This document shows positions 1-6,055 of a DNA stretch of 6,488 nt, in pieces. The notes below the pieces were generated by a model that saw nothing but the letters and a program-made list of their open reading frames with translations, did not search any database and had not been told where the DNA came from. Every line of letters begins with the position of its first letter. Position 1 is the stretch's first letter. This stretch comes from Bacteroidetes bacterium UBA6491 (GTDB taxonomy: Bacteria > Bacteroidota > Bacteroidia > NS11-12g > UBA9320), in assembly GCA_002436505.1 (NCBI GenBank), contig DJML01000078.1, positions 1 through 6,488 on the forward strand, read 5' to 3'. The position numbers were made by a program, and so were the translations under genes.

Positions 1-826
1 TCCTGGTCCTTAAAACCGTCAAAGCTTTATCAAAATTCTTGTGCTGGGATCTTCCATCCTGGCATTCTACAACAATGCCCGTAGGGATATGTGTAAGCCT
101 GACCGCCGATTCCGTTTTGTTAACATGCTGGCCACCCGCTCCAGAGGACCTGAAGGTGTCTCTTTTCACATCCTTCATGTCAATTTTTACATCCAGTTCA
201 TCTGCTTCCGGCAATACGGCAACAGTAGCTGCTGATGTATGCACCCTGCCCTGAGACTCGGTTTCAGGAACACGTTGTACACGATGTACACCGCTTTCAA
301 ATTTCAGAATTCCATAAGCTCCCGGTTCTTCTACACCAAAAGATATCCTGCTGTATCCTCCGGCAGTGCCCTCCACCATCTCTAAAAGTTCGGTTTTCCA
401 CCCTTTTTGTGAGCAATACCGCTGGTACATACGATATAGATCTCCAGCAAAAATACTTGCCTCATCTCCTCCTGTTCCGGCTCTGATCTCAACAATGGCT
501 GTTTTGTCATCCTCAGGATCCTTTGGGATCAACAAGATCTTTATCCTGTCTTCCATCGGTTCCTTTTTTCCTGACAATTCATCAAGCTCCATTTTTGCCA
601 TTTCCTTCAACTCGTCATCCCTCTCATTCTTCAGGATCTCCTTTGCGTCCGTTATGTTGCTGAGAAGATCTCTGTACTCGTGGTACACCTCCACGATAGA
701 TTTAAGGTCTCCGTACTCTTTGTTGAGTTTGTTGAATTTGTTGATGTCAGAAATGATGTCAGGATCACTCAGGCGAATCTCAACTTCTTTGAATCTTTGG
801 TATATTGCTTCTAACTTTTCCAGCAT
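1..826 (-). CDS. prfA: Peptide chain release factor 1 (RF1), C-terminus cut by window edge
   Basis: RF1 reads UAA and UAG stop codons in the ribosomal A site and triggers peptidyl-tRNA hydrolysis in the cytoplasm. The visible 275 codons read MLEKLEAIYQRFKEVE at the start, a coiled-coil-like N-terminal domain (about residues 1-100), then the decoding domain with the tripeptide motif P187-E188-T189 inside RVPETESQGRVHTSA. The catalytic GGQ lies at 231-233 inside SSGAGGQHVNKTESAVRLTH. The PET tripeptide, not the SPF of RF2, and the lack of an RF2-type programmed frameshift identify RF1. About 80 residues are missing, judged from the usual length near 360. The ATG at 824-826 is chosen because it gives the family's usual N-terminus; no Shine-Dalgarno precedes it, as is normal in Bacteroidota. 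It lies 117 bp downstream of the VWA gene on the same strand and has its own promoter candidate. Identification is near certain. Confidence 0.97.
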   Translation of the reverse strand, partial: MLEKLEAIYQRFKEVEIRLSDPDIISDINKFNKLNKEYGDLKSIVEVYHEYRDLLSNITDAKEILKNERDDELKEMAKMELDELSGKKEPMEDRIKILLIPKDPEDDKTAIVEIRAGTGGDEASIFAGDLYRMYQRYCSQKGWKTELLEMVEGTAGGYSRISFGVEEPGAYGILKFESGVHRVQRVPETESQGRVHTSAATVAVLPEADELDVKIDMKDVKRDTFRSSGAGGQHVNKTESAVRLTHIPTGIVVECQDGRSQHKNFDKALTVLRTR

Positions 827-838
827 CCCGGGAAAATA

Positions 839-945
839 AGGTGCAAAGGTACTGTTTTGGATTCGGAAAAGAGTAATCCATATATGTCGAAATTATCTAT
901 CAGAAGAAGGATAAAAACCCCAAGACCAAAACACCGTTTGCACCT
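839..945. repeat. 9-bp perfect inverted repeat framing the prfA/VWA intergenic region
   Basis: AGGTGCAAA at 839-847 is the exact reverse complement of TTTGCACCT at 937-945. One arm overlaps the prfA -7 box and the other overlaps the stop codon of the VWA gene. The 89-bp separation is too long for an ordinary terminator hairpin. By a rough estimate a match this long would arise by chance in a few percent of such regions, so function is unproven. Confidence 0.3.
844..851 (-). promoter_or_regulatory. Bacteroidota-type -7 box upstream of prfA
   Basis: Read on the minus strand this is TACCTTTG followed by CACC, an exact match to the Bacteroidota primary-sigma -7 consensus TAnnTTTG. It ends 17 bases before the prfA ATG, which implies a 5' leader of roughly 10-13 nt. 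No clear TTG -33 element lies 19-21 bases upstream; only a T-run (TTTT) is there. The assignment rests on the -7 match and its position. Confidence 0.55.
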
Positions 946-2917
946 AACGGGCAAGAATAATTCGTCTCGTCTCCATTCTTTCTTTTCCCTCGACTTTAAC
1001 GAAATAGATGCCTTCGGAGTAAGAACTCAGGTCCCATCGTATCCTTTTATCCGTCTTTTCGGTCAATTGTAGCAACTTTCCGGAAAGGTCAGTCAATGCA
1101 ACCGATTCGGCAAATTTTGGAGGTTCGATCGTGATGGTGCCGGATGTGGGAACCGGGAAGACTTTCCATTTGTCTTTTTCGTCGTTGTTCTCAAACATAT
1201 ATGGAGGAGGAATGTCAGAATAAGAGGAGTCCGAAGGCAACAAACCAGATACGTCCGGAAAACCGCCATGGGGTTCTAGATGGTTGATTGACATTGTGTC
1301 GATCAGCGCCAGTTCCTGTTCCTGACATTGGGGAATGAAGGTATATTGCTGGATCAGTCTTCTGAATATTTCGTTCAGTTTTTCTGTGTTAAACTTATCC
1401 GTGGTGGGTCTTGTGTGTTTATTTCCTATTCCGCTGTCATCTGTTAAGAACACGTATGTTCCGTTTGTCAGAAGAGCCATGGACCGCATTAGGTATTCCA
1501 GACTTTTATCTGATCCTGTTCCTACTCCACTGGACACGACCGGAACTATTCGAATTCCCATTTTAGAGGCCCGCATGATCTGCATATGAAGTTTCTGAAC
1601 TATTATCTCCGTATGACCAGGTGGTTCATCCAATATTAGAAAGATGATCCTTGAACGCGCTCGATCCGACCAGTTCATTGAATCTAACGCTGTTCGAAGT
1701 GCTTCTTCGACCTCTTCAAGGCCACCACCTCCTGCACCATGGCCCTGAACAAAAGATCTTGTCAAAGACAAATCATCAGATAACGGGCTTGATTGTGTAA
1801 CATAATCATTGCCTGCACATTTGTAAAAAACAGCTCCTGTGTTAACAGCAAGCCCTGTGGCTAGATCTTCCATTTCATTGACAATGTTTAGAAGGTCGCT
1901 TTTCAGGTACTCGATCTCGTCTGACATGGAACCCGTTGCGTCGACCACAAATACGATCTCGGCCAGATCACTCATTTCGCACGAGCTGTTGATGGTCCAG
2001 GTAGTTATCCCTTCGTTTATCGGTCGAATAGCGCCTTTATGAATAATATTCCAGTCATCTTTAAGTTTTAATTCGAGATGGCTGAAATCAAGGTCTGAAC
2101 TGCTTAATTTCTGTTCCCATTTGTACCATAGTTCTGCTTTGCCTGTATTGTCCGTTCTGGATTCCCATATTGTGTCCTTGCTGCGTTTGCTAAACAGATA
2201 CACCGTTTGATCTACTACCGGAGCCCCCTTTTCGTTGATCAACTGAAAGGTTATGCGGCTATCAGGGTACAGCTTCCATCGGTCCTGATAATTTGAAAGA
2301 TCCGTTTTGTCAATGTCGGTCCAAAGATCCCATTTGCTAAAGTCATGGATCTCCCCTGCGGTGAGTTGCCCCCCCTCAGTAAATGATACCTGGCTTTGGT
2401 TTCTGTCCTTCTCAATCATTGTCTTTTGATGTTTTGATTCTGACCGATTGGCGGAAAAGGAAATCGACCTTTGGTTTTTGTCCGACACCCGAGTACCATC
2501 AATATGATAAGAAACTGACGCTATTGATGAAACACTTCTTGTTGGCAATTTCTGTGTCGTTTTTACTACCACTTCTTCCAGCTTAACTTCATCGCTTTGC
2601 ATTGTCAGAAATATCTTAGTATCAGCTGCAGAAAGTGTGATGGTTGTATCTATTTTCTTGTATTCAATGCTTGTTGCCAGCAACCGGACCGTACTTGTCT
2701 GTTTCGGAAGGGTAAACGTGCAGCCATACTCGCTGCTTTGGCGTGCCCCTATTGTTGTTCCGTTCGAATCAAGCAATATGACATCTACGTAAAGTATGGG
2801 ATCACCATTGAGGTCATTGAGTAAAACGTTAAGTTTTTTGTCTGATGATTGAGCAAATGCTGTAATGGTCAGACCGGCGATGATGAAAAAGATCAAATTG
2901 CGCATAATTGTATTCAT
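944..2917 (-). CDS. Exported von Willebrand factor A-domain protein with T9SS C-terminal sorting domain
   Basis: This 657-residue protein begins with a Sec signal peptide (hydrophobic segment about 7-20, likely cut after A20-F-A22, giving an N-terminal Q23; no lipobox). A carboxypeptidase-regulatory-like beta-sandwich follows at about 28-108, ending in LEEVVVK (113-119). A polar linker rich in S, K, Q and R runs to about 180, then the segment TAGEIHDFSKWDLW (186-199). A second Ig-like or carboxypeptidase-regulatory-like module spans about 221-290. The VWA domain covers about 318-525, with the metal-site motif D326-A-T328-G-S330. Residues 584-657 form a T9SS type A sorting domain: VFPVPTSG at 586-593, DLSGKLL at 610-616, EGIYFVKV at 635-642 and a basic final strand. 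I infer export through the outer membrane, with the tail cleaved and the VWA domain binding a protein or surface ligand. ATG 2917 is used, but ATG 2905 also leaves an intact signal peptide. The exact function is unknown. Confidence 0.9.
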   Translation of the reverse strand: MNTIMRNLIFFIIAGLTITAFAQSSDKKLNVLLNDLNGDPILYVDVILLDSNGTTIGARQSSEYGCTFTLPKQTSTVRLLATSIEYKKIDTTITLSAADTKIFLTMQSDEVKLEEVVVKTTQKLPTRSVSSIASVSYHIDGTRVSDKNQRSISFSANRSESKHQKTMIEKDRNQSQVSFTEGGQLTAGEIHDFSKWDLWTDIDKTDLSNYQDRWKLYPDSRITFQLINEKGAPVVDQTVYLFSKRSKDTIWESRTDNTGKAELWYKWEQKLSSSDLDFSHLELKLKDDWNIIHKGAIRPINEGITTWTINSSCEMSDLAEIVFVVDATGSMSDEIEYLKSDLLNIVNEMEDLATGLAVNTGAVFYKCAGNDYVTQSSPLSDDLSLTRSFVQGHGAGGGGLEEVEEALRTALDSMNWSDRARSRIIFLILDEPPGHTEIIVQKLHMQIMRASKMGIRIVPVVSSGVGTGSDKSLEYLMRSMALLTNGTYVFLTDDSGIGNKHTRPTTDKFNTEKLNEIFRRLIQQYTFIPQCQEQELALIDTMSINHLEPHGGFPDVSGLLPSDSSYSDIPPPYMFENNDEKDKWKVFPVPTSGTITIEPPKFAESVALTDLSGKLLQLTEKTDKRIRWDLSSYSEGIYFVKVEGKERMETRRIILAR

Positions 2918-2944
2918 TTGGTACTATGGATACAATTTCCTTAT

Positions 2945-2974
2945 AAAAAGTAAATGTTGCCAGCCGATGGTCAA
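2945..2974 (-). promoter_or_regulatory. Probable Bacteroidota promoter of the VWA gene
   Basis: On the minus strand a TTG (2972-2974) is followed after exactly 19 bases by TACTTTTT (2945-2952), one mismatch from the -7 consensus TAnnTTTG. The 19-base spacing is within the 19-21 typical of Bacteroidota primary-sigma promoters. The box ends 27 bases before the ATG at 2917, giving a leader of about 20 nt. An imperfect inverted repeat (2957-2974) overlaps the -33 element and the spacer. The call supports transcription of the VWA gene independently of the upstream DCC-family gene. Confidence 0.5.
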
Positions 2975-3014
2975 CCCAAAATCATCAGTAGTAAATTACC
3001 GTATAAAAAGTCCC

Positions 3015-3437
3015 TCATTTGCTTTCCTGTAGAAAAATAAATCTCTGCATTTGTTTCTCTGAGGGGACCATACATCGATCACGTTTCCCAAACCAATGGT
3101 ATCTGTTTCTGCTGATCCAATCATAGATCCTGTCTCGTATCACCCTGGGGACAATCATGAATACTGCCAGCAAAGGGTACAAGCCGCTCATCGACCTTGA
3201 AATTTGCAAAACAGCGCTGGATTTAACAAGAACCTTTCCCCTGTCGTACAGCACAATGCTGTCTATGTTCTCATTTTGTCTGTTTACGTGTTTTAAAAAG
3301 ATCTTTGATTTGGCAGATTGTAATGGAGCTAAAAGAAATTTTCCCTTAGGATCATGACGGAATACTAGTTGAACGCTTCTGTTGCATAAATTGCAAACCC
3401 CGTCAAAAAAGATGATCCTTGAATCTAGATATTCCAT
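3015..3437 (-). CDS. DCC-family (DUF393) predicted thiol-disulfide oxidoreductase
   Basis: The 140-residue protein carries the family signature DGVCNLCN at residues 12-19, with the CxxC pair C15/C18 right after the first beta strand, then the conserved run RHDPKGKFLLAPLQS (27-41). Near the C-terminus is NRYHWFGKRDRCMVP (111-125) with a third conserved cysteine, C122. The fold is thioredoxin-like, and the family is annotated as predicted thiol-disulfide oxidoreductases; its substrates are not established. There is no signal peptide. The segment GLYPLLAVFMIVPRVI (85-100) is hydrophobic but typical of the family and not clearly membrane-spanning. The ATG at 3437 is preferred because it puts the signature about 11 residues from the start, as in relatives. 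The frame is open to an ATG at 3500, but those 21 extra residues match nothing I recognise. The gene is divergent from hscA and 97 bp upstream of the VWA gene. Confidence 0.9.
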   Translation of the reverse strand: MEYLDSRIIFFDGVCNLCNRSVQLVFRHDPKGKFLLAPLQSAKSKIFLKHVNRQNENIDSIVLYDRGKVLVKSSAVLQISRSMSGLYPLLAVFMIVPRVIRDRIYDWISRNRYHWFGKRDRCMVPSEKQMQRFIFLQESK

Positions 3438-3453
3438 AATAGAATCCACATTG

Positions 3454-3461
3454 CAAATAAA
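3454..3461 (-). promoter_or_regulatory. Weak -7-like box upstream of the DCC-family gene
   Basis: On the minus strand this reads TTTATTTG, one mismatch (second base) from TAnnTTTG, and ends 16 bases before the preferred ATG at 3437. No TTG lies at 19-21 bases upstream. If real, the longer start at 3500 would fall outside the transcript, which agrees with the shorter protein. Confidence 0.25.
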
Positions 3462-3536
3462 GTAAACATCTGTGCAGGAATCTTGTTTCATTGTATGCAA
3501 TAAATATCCGATTCATGCGCTTAATGATTCAGGTGG

Positions 3537-3544
3537 TAAATTTG
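3537..3544 (+). promoter_or_regulatory. Bacteroidota-type -7 box immediately upstream of hscA
   Basis: TAAATTTG matches TAnnTTTG exactly and is followed by CAGATTC and the hscA ATG at 3552, leaving only 7 bases between box and start codon. Transcription would begin within a few bases of the ATG, giving an almost leaderless mRNA. The -33 region at the right spacing reads ATG (3515-3517), not TTG, so this element is weak. Confidence 0.5.
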
Positions 3545-3551
3545 CAGATTC

Positions 3552-5393
3552 ATGGCAAAAATTTCGATCAACGTTTCAGAAGGAAAATTAGAGAAGAAGG
3601 ATGTCATTCTTGGCATTGATCTTGGGACAACGAATAGCATTGCGGCCTATGTTCCATCAGGCTCTGGGCTACCGTTTCCCATAGGTGACGAAGAGGTCAT
3701 TGTGCCATCTGTTGTTCATTTTAACGGTGATGGTAATCGAACCGTGGGGCGATCCGCTAAAAAATTTCTGACCAGCGACCCCGAAAACACCATTTATTCT
3801 GTCAAGCGTTTGATGGGCAAATCATATGCTGACGTTGTCGAGCACTCTTCTTATTTTGGATACAAGATCATTGACGATGACACCGAGAGCCTTGTCAAAG
3901 TACGCGTAGGAGACTCCTTTTATTCTCCTATTGAGCTTTCATCAGAAATACTCAAAGAACTTAAATATCGTGCAGAATCCTACATTGGACATGAGCTCAG
4001 AAAAGTGGTAATCACTGTTCCGGCTTATTTTAATGATGTCCAGCGACAGGCGACCCGGGACGCCGGAAAGCTGGCAGGAATGGATGTACTGAGGATAATT
4101 AACGAGCCCACAGCCGCAAGCCTTGCATACGGAATAGGCCTTGACAAAGAACAGACGAAACAGGTGGCTGTTTACGACCTTGGCGGCGGCACATTCGATA
4201 TATCGGTCCTTAGGATCGAACAAGGTGTTTTCGAGGTTCTTTCAACACATGGGGACACTTACCTAGGAGGAGATGATATTGACCGGGCCATTGTGGATCA
4301 CTGGGTGTCTGACCTGGGAATCAATGTTAACAGCAGGGAAGAACAACAAAAATTGCGTTTACTGGCAGAAAAAGCCAAAATACACCTAACGGAAAATAAA
4401 ACCTTTGAAGAAGCCCTGGAGGGAAATTTGTTGCAACTATCCAGGCAAAAATTCAATGAGTTGATCCGGCCCGTCGTAGATAAAACCATCCGTTCCTGTG
4501 AAGAAGCAATGAAAGATTCAGGGCTAAAAGTAAGCGAAATAGATGAAGTGATAATGGTTGGAGGATCCAGCAGAGTTCCCCTGGTTAGAGAGTCAGTAAA
4601 GAACTTTTTCAACAAAGAGGATCTGCATATTGAGTTGAACCCTGACCTTGTTGTAGCGATGGGAGCAGCGGTAGAAGCTGATATCCTTGCAGGAAACCGG
4701 AAAGATCTGCTGTTGCTTGATGTAACCCCATTATCGCTTGGCATTGAAACTCTTGGCGGTCTTATGGATGTTATGATCCCAAGAAATTCAAAAATTCCGG
4801 CGAAAGCGGCACGACAGTATACCACATCTGTTGATGGGCAAGTCAATATTAAGATCGGCGTATTCCAGGGGGAAAGGGACAAGGTTTCTTTAAACAGGAA
4901 ACTGGCAGAGTTTGACCTGAGGGGCATCCCTGCAATGCCTGCAGGACTGCCCAAAGTGGAAGTTACGTTTATGCTGGATGCCGACGGAATCTTACGTGTA
5001 ACAGCTAAAGAACTGAGATCCGGTATTGAACAAAACGTAATTGTTAAACCACAATACGGGTTAACAGATGAGCAGGTTGAAAAAATGCTGGCAGCTTCAC
5101 TTGAAAACGCAGAAAGTGATATGAATTACCGCGCTCTGACGGAAGCAAAAACAGAAGCAGAACAATTGATCTATGCAACTGAGCGTTTTATAGAGAATAA
5201 CAGCGCTATTTTAACCAATGATGAACTATCTACTACACAGTCGTTAGTTGAGAAGTTGAAGAAAGCAATTGGCGCTAATAATAAAGACCTTATACTTGCC
5301 TCTCAGGACGGATTGAACGAGTTTACACGCCCATTTGCTGAAAGAGCAATGGACAATGCGATCGGGAAGGCATTAAAAGGTAAAAAGCTGTGA
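3552..5393 (+). CDS. hscA: Fe-S cluster assembly Hsp70 chaperone HscA
   Basis: HscA is a specialised cytoplasmic Hsp70 that, with the J-protein HscB, uses ATP hydrolysis to help move Fe-S clusters from the scaffold IscU to target proteins. The 613 residues contain the ATPase motifs GIDLGTTNS (21-29), NEPTAA (184-189), DLGGGTFDIS (209-218) and GGSSRVPLV (337-345), the linker DLLLLDVTPLSLG (385-397), a substrate-binding beta domain (about 398-505) and a helical lid to the end. HscA rather than DnaK is indicated by the DnaK-atypical pre-motif tail, SVKRLMGKSYADV (83-95), GVFQGERDKV (436-445), RGIPAMPAG (457-465), QYGLTDEQVEKML (501-513), the ending FAERAMDNAIGKALKG, no EEVD-like acidic tail, and length close to the 616 of E. 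coli HscA. The ATG at 3552 is the only start before the first phosphate loop. The stop overlaps the next gene's GTG. No hscB or isc gene is visible nearby, so pairing with an Isc system is inferred. Confidence 0.93.
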   Translation: MAKISINVSEGKLEKKDVILGIDLGTTNSIAAYVPSGSGLPFPIGDEEVIVPSVVHFNGDGNRTVGRSAKKFLTSDPENTIYSVKRLMGKSYADVVEHSSYFGYKIIDDDTESLVKVRVGDSFYSPIELSSEILKELKYRAESYIGHELRKVVITVPAYFNDVQRQATRDAGKLAGMDVLRIINEPTAASLAYGIGLDKEQTKQVAVYDLGGGTFDISVLRIEQGVFEVLSTHGDTYLGGDDIDRAIVDHWVSDLGINVNSREEQQKLRLLAEKAKIHLTENKTFEEALEGNLLQLSRQKFNELIRPVVDKTIRSCEEAMKDSGLKVSEIDEVIMVGGSSRVPLVRESVKNFFNKEDLHIELNPDLVVAMGAAVEADILAGNRKDLLLLDVTPLSLGIETLGGLMDVMIPRNSKIPAKAARQYTTSVDGQVNIKIGVFQGERDKVSLNRKLAEFDLRGIPAMPAGLPKVEVTFMLDADGILRVTAKELRSGIEQNVIVKPQYGLTDEQVEKMLAASLENAESDMNYRALTEAKTEAEQLIYATERFIENNSAILTNDELSTTQSLVEKLKKAIGANNKDLILASQDGLNEFTRPFAERAMDNAIGKALKGKKL

Positions 5394-6037
5394 AAAGTTA
5401 TGGTCTGATATTGGTTTTTGTGTGTTTTAGTTTGATCACTGAGGCACAAAGCTTTAAAGAGGGTGAATCTTTTAAGCTTGGCATCAGCGGTGGATATAAC
5501 CTTACAACAGTTCGAGGGACTGAACTTATTGATCCAAAGTTGAAAACTGGATTCTCTATAGGAATGTATTATCGCCACAGATTGTCGCCTCGCTTTTATT
5601 CGCTTGTTGAGGGCAGAACGACTTTCAAAGGTTCACGGTTCGAGGCCAGGCTGGACGATGATTACGAACGCCTTGATCTTGTGTATATCGATCTGCCCCT
5701 GCAATTAATGTTTGACATCAAAAAGGATGATAAACATCTGGTGTTTATCGGTCCTCAGGTTTCTGCACTTGTGAATTCAAGAATGTTCATCCATCAGAAC
5801 ATCAGCGGCCCTGGCAGCTATGCTACTTATCTCAGCAAAGACATTGACCTGCGTTATGTTGACTATTCTGCCGTTGCCGGTTACCAGTATAACGGATATT
5901 ATATGGGCATTCATGCTGCCCTTAAGGCGAGCGTGTTAAATATCAATAACGGGTTGAACCTTGAAGGAGTCAATCAACCTACAGGAACGAATGGGACCAT
6001 TTATAACCTTGCCCTCGAATTGATCGTTATGTTTTGA
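5390..6037 (+). CDS. Outer-membrane beta-barrel protein (PorT-like / OMP_b-brl_2 type)
   Basis: The 215-residue product has a signal peptide (hydrophobic 5-17, likely cut after T17-E-A19, giving Q20; C12 is not in a lipobox). The mature part is made of alternating amphipathic strands: KLGISGGYNLTTV (29-41), KTGFSIGMYYRHRLS (52-66), LVYIDLPLQLMFDI (97-110), LVFIGPQVSALVNS (117-130) and a closing strand LALELIVMF ending in a terminal Phe, as is usual for outer-membrane proteins. The YIDLPLQLMF and IGPQVSAL pieces are typical of the PorT-like OMP_b-brl_2 family, small barrels of about 200 residues in Bacteroidota with mostly unknown roles. Translation starts at GTG 5390-5392, overlapping the hscA TGA in GTGA, which suggests translational coupling. 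The nearest ATG (5400) is out of frame, and the next in-frame ATG would remove the signal peptide. No specific function can be assigned. Confidence 0.87.
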   Translation: MKSYGLILVFVCFSLITEAQSFKEGESFKLGISGGYNLTTVRGTELIDPKLKTGFSIGMYYRHRLSPRFYSLVEGRTTFKGSRFEARLDDDYERLDLVYIDLPLQLMFDIKKDDKHLVFIGPQVSALVNSRMFIHQNISGPGSYATYLSKDIDLRYVDYSAVAGYQYNGYYMGIHAALKASVLNINNGLNLEGVNQPTGTNGTIYNLALELIVMF

Positions 6038-6055
6038 CCAAAGGGCTGAACTGCT

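Noticed and set aside
366..839. 157-codon open frame on the plus strand opposite prfA
   Set aside because: It is serine-rich antisense shadow sequence; the minus strand encodes unmistakable RF1 through the same bases.
859..879. GGATT/AATCC hairpin as a terminator for the VWA gene
   Set aside because: The stem is only 5 bp with an 11-base loop, no U-tract follows, and it lies within the prfA promoter region.
3438..3500. N-terminal extension of the DCC-family protein from an ATG at 3500
   Set aside because: The extra 21 residues are unlike the family, and a -7-like box at 3454-3461 lies inside the extension. The ATG at 3437 gives the normal length.
4298..4954. 218-codon open frame on the minus strand within hscA
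   Set aside because: It is antisense to conserved Hsp70 motifs, has no recognisable domain, and its composition is what a reversed coding strand gives.
3552..5393. DnaK as the identity of the Hsp70
   Set aside because: The HscA-like segments GVFQGERDKV, RGIPAMPAG and QYGLTDEQVEKML, together with the C-terminal end, fit HscA better, and the protein lacks the longer acidic DnaK tail.
5303..5578. 91-codon minus-strand frame across the hscA/barrel gene junction
   Set aside because: It lies antisense to the ends of two well-supported genes and has no recognisable motif or start signal.
6028..6036. TATGTTTTG as a promoter box for the transglycosylase gene
   Set aside because: The spacer inside the motif is one base too long, the only upstream TTG (6009-6011) is 16 bases away instead of 19-21, and the bases encode the conserved C-terminal strand of the barrel protein.
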